From Stentor coeruleus (taxonomy: Eukaryota > Ciliophora > Heterotrichea > Heterotrichida > Stentoridae), in NCBI GenBank assembly GCA_001970955.1, contig MPUH01000601.1:1-43498 (forward strand): DNA of 43,498 bases, given 5' to 3'. Each line of letters opens with the position of its first letter. Positions within the stretch are counted from its first letter, which is position 1. The notes under the pieces are model-generated. The model was not told the DNA's origin. It did not search any database and was given only the letters and a program-made list of their open reading frames with translations. Of this stretch, positions 9,297 through 17,074 are shown one piece after another. The translations under genes and the position numbers were made by a program.

Positions 9297-9830
9297 TTAC
9301 CTTGGTGAATAGCCTATTTTTGGAGTTACCCCTTGATCTTTATAAGGAAGGGCATATGAGTAACTTAAAAGGCTTGGAATTTCTCCGTTTTTAGATAGAA
9401 CAGCTTTCTTTTTGCCGTTAAATAAATAGGAATCACTGAATTCATGGAAGATCCGACTGGAATAAGTATTTGTACTATGATGACCTATACCTAATTCTGA
9501 AGGGAGAGTTACTCTACGTTGACTTGAGTAAACACTATAAGCTGATGGGGTAGAAGGTACGATTTTTTTACCTAATTGGTTATCAGGACAAGAAGGTATT
9601 TGAAGGATTGGATCTATAGTTTTCCTCATTGGATAATGCTTTTTACTGGAGTTTCCCATAATCATGTCAGGTTTTGTGAAACTGAATGTGGCTGAGGAGT
9701 TGCTTGAGAACATTCCTCTAGTTCTGCATGAAGGCTTATCATCTAAAACCTTGCTATAGCTAAAACTAGGAGAAATACACATTTTCCTGCTTGGTCTGGG
9801 AGATGATAGATTAGATGATACAGAATTCAT
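9297..9830 (-). CDS. Ser-rich basic protein, unknown
   Basis: This 177-residue protein is not recognised. It is rich in Ser, Tyr, Pro and Lys, with no signal peptide, no membrane segment and little predicted helix. Several Tyr-containing stretches (YSVYSSQRR, NTYSSRIFHEF, LLSYSYALPYKD, GYSPR at the C-terminus) give it the look of an extended, filament- or microtubule-associated protein, but that is only an impression. Its codon use resembles the neighbouring genes. The ATG lies inside copy 1 of a 94-bp tandem duplication, and the matching position in copy 2 has lost its start codon. It ends 32 bp before the COMMD start on the same strand. Confidence 0.65.
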   Translation of the reverse strand: MNSVSSNLSSPRPSRKMCISPSFSYSKVLDDKPSCRTRGMFSSNSSATFSFTKPDMIMGNSSKKHYPMRKTIDPILQIPSCPDNQLGKKIVPSTPSAYSVYSSQRRVTLPSELGIGHHSTNTYSSRIFHEFSDSYLFNGKKKAVLSKNGEIPSLLSYSYALPYKDQGVTPKIGYSPR

Positions 9831-10001
9831 GTTTATTATTTACTATTTATTTTAAATAAACTATGGGTCTAGTCTGAAAATGATTATAGGATGTAAGTGA
9901 TGGATTTGATGATATAGAATTTATGTTTATTATTTAATATTTATTTTACATAAATTATGGATATAGTCTGGAAATTGTTATAGGGTGTAAGTGATTTAGA
10001 C
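9814..10001. repeat. Diverged tandem duplication over a promoter and start codon
   Basis: A 94-bp unit (9814-9907) is repeated directly at 9908-10001 with scattered substitutions, roughly one base in eight to ten by eye. Copy 1 holds the start codon of the Ser-rich gene (CAT at 9828-9830 on the plus strand). In copy 2 the same triplet is TAT, so its start is lost. Confidence 0.88.
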
Positions 10002-10029
10002 TAATAAATTTCTTTTGATAAAGATATAA

Positions 10030-10353
10030 ATGGAAGTACGAGAAATTCCTTTAGGTGACACTTTTCTGTACCTTCAAGTACTCAAACTATCTGAATGTGG
10101 GTATATATATATTGGAGATACCTTACAAAGAATGGATAATATGACCTTAGTCCTTCCAAGCAAATATGTAAAGAATATATAGGATCCATTACCTTCAATT
10201 GTCCCAATTTGCGGAAATATTCCTGAAATTACTAAGTTTATGCAGAAACTTTGTAGGCAATTTGGAATGCTAGCATTTTCAATAAACTGTTCCATTTCTC
10301 TTGAAATGCTTCCATTATTAGAGACTGAAATAGCAAAGATAATGTCTAACTAG
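10030..10353 (+). CDS. PSMG4: Proteasome assembly chaperone 4-like protein (2 exons)
   Basis: A 15-nt intron (10168-10182) splits this small gene. Exons of 138 and 171 nt give a 102-residue protein. Its pattern matches the PSMG4/PAC4 family (yeast Poc4), which with PSMG3 chaperones assembly of the 20S alpha ring. It starts with FLYLQVLKLSECGYIYIGD, continues to MTLVLPSKYDPLPSIVPICG (in human, the equivalent block is a SRYDSIPVST-type segment), then FMQKLCRQFGMLAFSINC and a terminal helix LPLLETEIAKIM. The length is typical. The frame is broken by the intron's TAG, so a simple ORF search misses it. The ATG is preceded by AGATATAA. The next gene, MLH1, is on the same strand 238 bp on. The call rests on pattern, not alignment. 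Confidence 0.75.
10168..10182 (+). other. 15-nt spliceosomal intron
   Basis: Reads GTAAAGAATATATAG. Removal takes out an in-frame TAG and gives SKYDPLPS across the junction, the conserved block of PSMG4. Confidence 0.87.
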
Positions 10354-10591
10354 TATATTCTTTCTCTATCTTATTTATTATTAAAATATTAAATCTTTCA
10401 ATTCATTAATAGGTATTTATAGTATAAAACTTTTTATATCATTATTTGTAAATTTTTGTGCATCGCAAAAAAGTTCATGAATAAATTTTTAGAACCAACA
10501 CATTATCATACCCAAACAATATAACTTCTTAAAAAATCTAAACCTAATAATCAAAACTGTATAAATTATCACAGAAAAATACAATTTTTAT

Positions 10592-12466
10592 ATGGCGCGA
10601 ATACAAAAGCTCAGTAACGAGACCATCAACAAAATCGCTGCTGGTGAAGTTGTCCAAAAGCCAAGTTCCGCTCTAAAAGAGCTTATGGAAAACAGTATCG
10701 ATGCTGGTAGTACATCAATTGTAGTAAAACTAAAAGATGGAGGAATGACTCTGATACAGATAATTGATAATGGTTTTGGTATCTACGTTGATGATTTACC
10801 TATTCTTTGTCATAGATATACAACTTCTAAAATAACAGCTTATGAAGATCTTTCAAGGCTTACTACATTTGGCTTTAGAGGTGAAGCTTTGAGTAGTATT
10901 TCACAAGTCGCTAAGCTAACTGTATGTAGCCGTCGTCAAGGAGAGGCTTTAGGTTATAAAGCTGAATATGTTTGTGGGGATCTTTTAAATCCTCCTTGTG
11001 TTTATGCATATGATAAAGGCACTTGTATAACAATTGAAGATCTTTTCTATACAAATCCTTGTCGTAAAAGAGCCTTATCTGATTGTTCTGAACTTTTTAG
11101 AAATTGTTGGGACCTCATAGCAAAATATTCACTTCATTATCCACATATTTCCTTTAAACTCTTCAAAGGAGACTCTTTAGAATTAAAAACTCCAGGTGAT
11201 GGGAATCAAGATGAACCTTTAAAATCTTTACTTAAAAACTGTAACATATCAAGGGAAATCATAGAAATACCTACAACAAAAACTGAATTTTGTGAGTATT
11301 CAGGGATGATATCAAATTCCCAATATTCTTTAAAATTAAAACTTTTTGTGATTTTTGTTAATGGTCGACTTGTTGACTCTAATGATCTGAAAAAACTTGT
11401 TAATGAAATATATGGGAAATTTATGCCTAAATCAAGTAGTTTCTTTGTTTATATTTCTATAAAAGTTCCTTCAAATGAAGTTGATGTTAATGTTCACCCT
11501 ACTAAGCTAGAAGTAAGATTTTCTAAAGAAAGCCATATTTTTGCTGAGATTACTACAAGAATTCAAGAGGTTTTAAGTGTGAGTAATGACTCTAGGGTTT
11601 TAACTATAAAAAGTTTTGAAATACCAAAACCTAGCTTAGACAAACTTGCTCCTTTAAGACAAGTTCGAGAACAACCAACAGTACCTTTAGAATGGTTTGT
11701 TGAACCTAAACCTTTACATATACCTAAACAAAATGATGAAGACCTAGCTAGTATACATGAACTAAAAGAAGAAATTCAACAAGGGAAATATCAGGAAGTT
11801 CTTAGCAAATTCTATTATGTCGGCTGTGCAAATAAAGATTATGTTCTTATTCAATATCAAACTTCATTATATTTACTATCAGTTTCTCAATTACTTCAAT
11901 GCTATATTTATCAAGATATACTTAATCACTTTGCCCAATTACCATCTTTTGAAATCCCTAATTTAACTTTATCTATATCACAAATATTAGATTTAGCTTT
12001 ATCATCACCTCATCTTGGGTATAATCCAAATACAGATCCTCCTGCAAGTCAATTGATTGATAATTATACTAAGTTTTTAGAACAAAAAGCTAACCTTTTA
12101 GAAGACTATTTTTCTTTTAGTATCAAAGATAGGGTTATTAGGAAAATACCTGTGGTTTGTGATGGTCTTGTTGTTCCTGATATAAATAATTTACCAGAGT
12201 TTTTATTAAGGCTCTGTACGGATGTCAATTGGAAAAATGAAAAAAAATGTTTGGGGAAAATTTCTGAATTGCTAGCATGGTTCTATTCAAAAGTTCCAGA
12301 TACATGGACTGTTGGTGAGACTACAGAAAATTTTGAAGTTCATTATAAAAATTTACTCTTTCCTTATTTAAGAGGTAGAGTTGTAGCTGATTATAGGAAA
12401 ATTGATGAAGGTTTTATTCACATAGTTAGCACTGAGGATTTGTATAAGATTTTCGAAAGGTGTTAG
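10592..12466 (+). CDS. MLH1: DNA mismatch repair protein MLH1
   Basis: This is a MutL-family ATPase of 624 residues (human MLH1 has 756). The N-terminal GHKL ATPase motifs are all present: INKIAAGEVVQKP, KELMENSIDAG, IQIIDNGFGI, TTSKI and TFGFRGEALSSISQVAKL in the first ~110 residues. The S5-like transducer domain follows (FVNGRLVDS, NEVDVNVHPTKLEVRF around 305-325). The C-terminal ~220 residues carry the dimerisation domain and end in FERC, the conserved C-terminal Cys of MLH1 that completes the PMS1/PMS2 endonuclease site. There is no DQHAxxE endonuclease motif, which supports MLH1 over PMS2. The linker between domains is short. No intron seen. MLH1 works with MSH2/MSH6 and a PMS partner in post-replicative repair, and with MLH3 in meiosis. 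Confidence 0.95.
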   Translation: MARIQKLSNETINKIAAGEVVQKPSSALKELMENSIDAGSTSIVVKLKDGGMTLIQIIDNGFGIYVDDLPILCHRYTTSKITAYEDLSRLTTFGFRGEALSSISQVAKLTVCSRRQGEALGYKAEYVCGDLLNPPCVYAYDKGTCITIEDLFYTNPCRKRALSDCSELFRNCWDLIAKYSLHYPHISFKLFKGDSLELKTPGDGNQDEPLKSLLKNCNISREIIEIPTTKTEFCEYSGMISNSQYSLKLKLFVIFVNGRLVDSNDLKKLVNEIYGKFMPKSSSFFVYISIKVPSNEVDVNVHPTKLEVRFSKESHIFAEITTRIQEVLSVSNDSRVLTIKSFEIPKPSLDKLAPLRQVREQPTVPLEWFVEPKPLHIPKQNDEDLASIHELKEEIQQGKYQEVLSKFYYVGCANKDYVLIQYQTSLYLLSVSQLLQCYIYQDILNHFAQLPSFEIPNLTLSISQILDLALSSPHLGYNPNTDPPASQLIDNYTKFLEQKANLLEDYFSFSIKDRVIRKIPVVCDGLVVPDINNLPEFLLRLCTDVNWKNEKKCLGKISELLAWFYSKVPDTWTVGETTENFEVHYKNLLFPYLRGRVVADYRKIDEGFIHIVSTEDLYKIFERC

Positions 12467-12562
12467 TTTGTGAAAAGTAGTTTTTTTTTTGAAAATATAT
12501 AGTTTAATACTAAGCTAGAAGAATATCTAAATATTTTCTTAAGACTATTAATTTTGAATATG

Positions 12563-13579
12563 CTATTGGTTATGCTTATAATAAGGTGCTTCAGAACTCT
12601 TTGAAATATGTCTTTTGTAAACAACTCCAACAGCACCAAGAACAATAACCCCGCATAAACCACTATACGCTCCAATAAAATTCGTTGTCTTATCATATTT
12701 TGTATTCAGCTTTTCTTCTAAAAGTGTTTCATCAACATCTTCAAGTAAACAAATTTTTTTATAGCATTCTACCCACTGATCATCTGCCAAATATTCACAA
12801 TCAAGACAATCTTGAAACTTTGTCATATCAGTTTTTTCTAATAACTTCTGTTCGAAATTCTTACAATATTTCTTAACACAGTTATAATAGTCATCAGCAT
12901 AAACCAAAGAATCACAATCAGTACATGTTTCAATATTGTATTGTGATGAAAGAAGTTCCTGATAAAAAGAATTAAAAAGTTCATTTTTTTGAACAACTTC
13001 ATTCTTGCAGTAAAACCATATACAATCAACAGAGTCATTTTCATTAAGATATCCTCCACAGTCATAGCAAATGCTTTCATCAGATAATTTTAATAAGTTA
13101 GCTGAAAATGTTTCCTGAAGTTTACTTTTACAATTGATGTATACACAAGAATAATATTCTTCTGAAGTCTGAGAGTAAAGACATTCATCACAAGATGAAA
13201 GAGAAGTGGATTCGGGCAAGTTTAATTGAATGTAACTAGGTTCAATAACAGGAATCAAATTAATAGGTATACTAGAAAATAGATGCATTATATCGACAGT
13301 TTCTATGCAACCTTTTGAATCAAGACAATTGTAATATTCATCTTCTGTAGAAAGTTCTTCACATTTCATAACATCTTCAATATAACAATCATATTTATTC
13401 TTCACATAGTCTTTATAATCCGCCTTAAGTGTTTTATCAACAAATTCCTCATTCTGTCTTCCTTGGCATCCGCATGATAGAAAGCATGTGTTTTTCCCGT
13501 TAGCCCTCTTGCACAGCGATGCACAAAATTCATCACAAGCATTAACTGAGCTAAGAGCTAATAAACCAAGAATAAACAT
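12563..13579 (-). CDS. Type I membrane protein with repeated Cys modules, unknown
   Basis: This 338-residue protein begins with a signal peptide (MFILGLLALSSVNA) and has one membrane span near 301-322 (YSGLCGVIVLGAVGVVY) followed by a short basic tail. The lumenal or outside region has at least four copies of one module, C-x2-C-x10/11-C-x4-C: CDEC...YYSCVYINC, CYDC...SVDCIWFYC, CTDC...YYNCVKKYC and CLDC...WVECYKKIC. A degenerate copy precedes them (DEYYNCLDSKGC). The N-terminus also has a Cys cluster (CDEFCASLCKR, CFLSCGC). The spacing suggests disulfide-bonded helical hairpins. I know no family with exactly this module. It may be a cell-surface or vesicle-membrane protein. It is the third gene of a close minus-strand set, starting 48 bp after the preceding stop. 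Confidence 0.75.
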   Translation of the reverse strand: MFILGLLALSSVNACDEFCASLCKRANGKNTCFLSCGCQGRQNEEFVDKTLKADYKDYVKNKYDCYIEDVMKCEELSTEDEYYNCLDSKGCIETVDIMHLFSSIPINLIPVIEPSYIQLNLPESTSLSSCDECLYSQTSEEYYSCVYINCKSKLQETFSANLLKLSDESICYDCGGYLNENDSVDCIWFYCKNEVVQKNELFNSFYQELLSSQYNIETCTDCDSLVYADDYYNCVKKYCKNFEQKLLEKTDMTKFQDCLDCEYLADDQWVECYKKICLLEDVDETLLEEKLNTKYDKTTNFIGAYSGLCGVIVLGAVGVVYKRHISKSSEAPYYKHNQ

Positions 13580-13627
13580 AATTATTATCTCACCATTTAT
13601 CCAAATTTTTAAGTAACTAATTTTCTT

Positions 13628-14878
13628 TTAAAATATTTGGCTATAATATGTAATCATTTCGTATTTCTCGCACATACTTAAATATATCTGCATTATTTTT
13701 TTATGGATCTCTTGCTTATATAGTTCTTTATTTTCAGTTGATGGGACTATTTCAAATTCCAAAAATGTTTGTGTTGAATAATTGAAAAATATCATTGTCT
13801 TATACGTCACAAAAAAGTTCATCAAATCTTCAGTAGATTTTGTTGTAAATTGATTAAAAATAAGCCCGACTTCAAGCAATTCTTCGAGTATTCTTCTGAA
13901 CTCCTCAACAAAAATGCAATTTTTGTAAATACTTTTTTTAAGAGTCTTGAATTTATTTTTTATAACAAATTCCCTGCCTTTATAATTAACTTTGCCTAGT
14001 TCAGTTCTAATAACAGGAAGTTTTATCTCATTTTTGGTTATTGAAATGTTTTGTAAAGCAAATACTTTATAAAGAAATTTGTTTTGTGAAAGAAGGGTAT
14101 TGATTTCTTTTTGCTTTTCTGTTGAAGGATTTTTTATAATCAAGGCACGGCAAAAAAGAGTAACTTTATACTCAAAAAAAACTTGTCTTTTTAAGCATTG
14201 ATCAATAAGAATTAAATGTAAGAATTTCATATACTCAATTTCATTCTCAACATTTTTCTCAGAAGCTTCTAATCTTTCGACTTCTTCTATAAGCATATAA
14301 ATTCCATATCCAAAAGACGAATAAGCAAGAACGGCTTCATCTGTAAGTTTTGATGCCAGTTTAGAAGCATGATTTTGATCTTCAACATGAGTATTGATGA
14401 TGTATTTATAAGAATCCTCAGGCTCACAATAGGCAAAATACCCAAGTTTGACATGTGGATTGATTTTCTTTATGAATTTATCAATTTCTATTCTGTATTG
14501 AGGCTTTAAGAAGTTTTTTCTACTATCTAAACAAAAACTTGCCCTTAATTTTATAATCTTATGCACTTCATCATATGAGATTTTCAAAGGAAACACACAC
14601 CATCTTTTGTCGCAGTATGTAATTATGTCGCTAACTTTGGTTTTGATTTCATTTTCAATCGTCATTATTAAATTCTTTTCATATAAATTCTCTGTTCCCT
14701 TACCCTGATAGCTTATGATATCATAATTGTTTTTCGGCAATGCTGATAATTGATTTGAGTCGTTTTCAGTCGAATTGTTAATAGTATAATTAACTTCATT
14801 ATCAATAATTGTAGCTCTTTTAAACCCAATAAGTTTAACACCCTCAAGTAATTGGTTAATAACCTGATTTTGTGACAT
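13628..14878 (-). CDS. Unknown 416-residue protein
   Basis: I do not recognise this protein. It has no signal peptide and no membrane span. The region from about 85 to 215 alternates strands and helices: RWCVFPLKISYDEVHKIIKL, FIKKINPHVKLGYFAY, YIINTHVEDQN, then a helix ending GYGIYMLIEEVERLEA. That order faintly recalls the YbjN/T3SS-chaperone-like fold, but the match is too weak to call. The second half is helical and basic, with Cys and Phe-rich stretches. The ATG is close to a TATAAACATAA leader. The stop of the phosphodiesterase gene lies 42 bp upstream and the Cys-module gene starts 48 bp downstream, all on one strand. No operon is implied, since ciliate genes are transcribed singly. Confidence 0.6.
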   Translation of the reverse strand: MSQNQVINQLLEGVKLIGFKRATIIDNEVNYTINNSTENDSNQLSALPKNNYDIISYQGKGTENLYEKNLIMTIENEIKTKVSDIITYCDKRWCVFPLKISYDEVHKIIKLRASFCLDSRKNFLKPQYRIEIDKFIKKINPHVKLGYFAYCEPEDSYKYIINTHVEDQNHASKLASKLTDEAVLAYSSFGYGIYMLIEEVERLEASEKNVENEIEYMKFLHLILIDQCLKRQVFFEYKVTLFCRALIIKNPSTEKQKEINTLLSQNKFLYKVFALQNISITKNEIKLPVIRTELGKVNYKGREFVIKNKFKTLKKSIYKNCIFVEEFRRILEELLEVGLIFNQFTTKSTEDLMNFFVTYKTMIFFNYSTQTFLEFEIVPSTENKELYKQEIHKKIMQIYLSMCEKYEMITYYSQIF

Positions 14879-14920
14879 TTATGTTTATAATAGTCTATAT
14901 TTAACTTAAATTTATTAGAA

Positions 14921-17074
14921 TCAACATAACTCAGCGAAATTCGTCATACTTTCTTTTTCTTCCCAGTCTTTCAAGTTAATTTTCAGTTGTTCATAACAGT
15001 CTTTATATACAGCTTCAGATTTTAGATAGTTAACCCATGTTTCATATAATGGAATACATATATTCTTTATAAACCCTGCCTGGCTTTTTGCTATATTTGT
15101 GTTGTATCTATCACAATACATCGAAACAGGAAGTTTTCTTTCTTTTTCAAGGTCGCCTTGATGGAAAAACTCTTCACATACAAGAGCTGTCCATTTCTTG
15201 TGTAATTCAGATACTTTCGCTGCATGGCCTATATCCGCACATTTTATAGCCATATTCATAACATACTCTTTATCTTCTGGTTTCTGTAAATTTATATCTC
15301 CTAATGTTGTAATTCTTGTTCTGAATTTTCCTAATGATTCAAAATGTTTTGCCATATCTGTTTCAAGAATCATGCTTAAGACTATCCTTCTAAATGCTGT
15401 CCATTCATCTTCACTAAAGTACTCAAGTATATTACACCCTTCTTTAGACATAATTTCGAAAGTTTTTGCTGAATGCATATTTTCTAAAACACTACGGTCG
15501 TTATATATCATTGCCATTTCATCACGAGAGTTTATGAGAAATTTATTATTCAATGCGGGATGGCCTACATCATGGCCTAGAGCTGCAACAATACTACTAA
15601 AAAGCTCTAAAGGACTCAAACTATTAATAATACTTGAATTGCAAAAGAAAAATAACATGTTATGCATAACATCAGTAGCATGACAAGCGTTATGATAAGG
15701 GTTGTTTTTATATTGCTGTTTATATATTACACTCTCAAGAGTCATAAAAAAACTATCACTTGTATGCATTGAAATGTTTAATGAACTGAAAAGATTCCAT
15801 TTGTTTATAATATAGTTTGCTGCAAGGTATAAACTTCCACATGTAGTTTGATGAATAAACCAAATGTCTAGATTCCAATAATTTCCTATCCCTTCAAGTA
15901 AATCATCAAACTCATCTAACTCACCTTTAATTCCTGAACTTACAGTAACTCTACTATCGCTGTACCTAGATTTTCTTTTTACCTGGCTTCTGTTGAAATC
16001 AGTAAAATTTTCATATATAAAAGTTTTATCTTCTTCTGAAATCCCAGGATGATGTTCAAGTCTTACAACATCCATAATAGTACCATGTGCAAGTCTTCTT
16101 TTTACTCTTTCTAATTCAATTTGTGCTACTTTCAATTTACTTTTAACATCTTTATACATAATAACATCATATGCAGATTTTATATCTTTTTTAATTTTAT
16201 CACAGCATTTGATTATAACTTCAACTTCAGTACTAATACTACTAATCACATTAATATCCCCATTTTCTTCAATATCATATTCTTCCATATCATGTTGTTC
16301 TTTTTCACTTTTCCAAAACAGTTGTTTAATCCTAAAATCCATCTGATAAGTATCAAAAGCTTGAATTATCAAGAAAGCTAAGAGAACACAAAAATCAGAA
16401 AGCAAGCTAAGCCCTGAAATCGATGAAAATGCTAAAAACAATATCAAAGTTAAATTGATTGCAATAAGGATAAGAAGCAAAACACATTTAAAACTCTCCA
16501 TTAAAACATATCGAAAACACACTATATAAATCCCAATCATCAAAATATTTTGCTGGCCTTCATCAAGCAAAGGTTTTCTTAATATACTTGATAAAATTCT
16601 ATTATCTGTAAAAATAAGATAAAGGATAATGATTATACCAAGCCCAGTAAGCATAATTCGTGAATGCATAAGCATCTTGCGGTTTTTAATAAAAGAGTAA
16701 AAAATCAGCACACTAGTTATCAAAATGACAACAAGTACAGTAATTTGCATCATATATAAATCCTTTGGCATACTTCCTGAAGCATAAAGCGTAGAAATAA
16801 TTGAAATTGTTACAGCTAAGTATATGAAATGAAAAATTGAAAAAAGAATGAGGCTGTATTTAAAACCTGAAGAAATTGAAGCAGATTCTGAATGGGTAAA
16901 TAGAGATCTTGTAAGTTTGGTGTCAAGATTTTTTTCTGTGTATGATAATAAGTTTTTGTTTAGAGGCAAATCTGTGCTTTCGTGTTTGTCGTGAGCGAGA
17001 ATTCCGTATATTGAGTTATTTGCTTGCATATATAAACTCAGTTCACTTTTTTCATTTGTCACGGTTCTTTTCAT
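14921..17074 (-). CDS. Six-TM 3',5'-cyclic nucleotide phosphodiesterase
   Basis: This is a 717-residue class I PDE fused to an N-terminal membrane domain. Six hydrophobic spans lie at about 73-95, 108-129, 141-157, 176-193, 196-217 and 222-240. The catalytic domain spans about 400-700. The metal ligands and catalytic residues are present: YHNACHATDV (His461, His465), GHDVGHPALNN (His501, Asp502), ETDMAKHF and CADIGHAAK (Asp613). The Q-pocket glutamine is Q665 in KSQAGFIK. The enzyme hydrolyses cAMP and/or cGMP; specificity cannot be read from sequence. Membrane-bound PDEs of this shape are common in ciliates and apicomplexans and control ciliary beating. The linker around 250-345 is a charged helix. 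The start ATG follows a TATAAAT leader, and a long noncoding gap begins just upstream. Confidence 0.92.
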   Translation of the reverse strand: MKRTVTNEKSELSLYMQANNSIYGILAHDKHESTDLPLNKNLLSYTEKNLDTKLTRSLFTHSESASISSGFKYSLILFSIFHFIYLAVTISIISTLYASGSMPKDLYMMQITVLVVILITSVLIFYSFIKNRKMLMHSRIMLTGLGIIIILYLIFTDNRILSSILRKPLLDEGQQNILMIGIYIVCFRYVLMESFKCVLLLILIAINLTLILFLAFSSISGLSLLSDFCVLLAFLIIQAFDTYQMDFRIKQLFWKSEKEQHDMEEYDIEENGDINVISSISTEVEVIIKCCDKIKKDIKSAYDVIMYKDVKSKLKVAQIELERVKRRLAHGTIMDVVRLEHHPGISEEDKTFIYENFTDFNRSQVKRKSRYSDSRVTVSSGIKGELDEFDDLLEGIGNYWNLDIWFIHQTTCGSLYLAANYIINKWNLFSSLNISMHTSDSFFMTLESVIYKQQYKNNPYHNACHATDVMHNMLFFFCNSSIINSLSPLELFSSIVAALGHDVGHPALNNKFLINSRDEMAMIYNDRSVLENMHSAKTFEIMSKEGCNILEYFSEDEWTAFRRIVLSMILETDMAKHFESLGKFRTRITTLGDINLQKPEDKEYVMNMAIKCADIGHAAKVSELHKKWTALVCEEFFHQGDLEKERKLPVSMYCDRYNTNIAKSQAGFIKNICIPLYETWVNYLKSEAVYKDCYEQLKINLKDWEEKESMTNFAELC

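Noticed and set aside
10074..10295. 73-codon open frame on the minus strand
   Set aside because: Antisense shadow of the spliced PSMG4-like gene.
12685..12876. Open frames opposite long genes, such as those at 12685-12876, 15198-15683 and 36356-36622
   Set aside because: They lie wholly antisense to recognised genes and show no protein motifs of their own.
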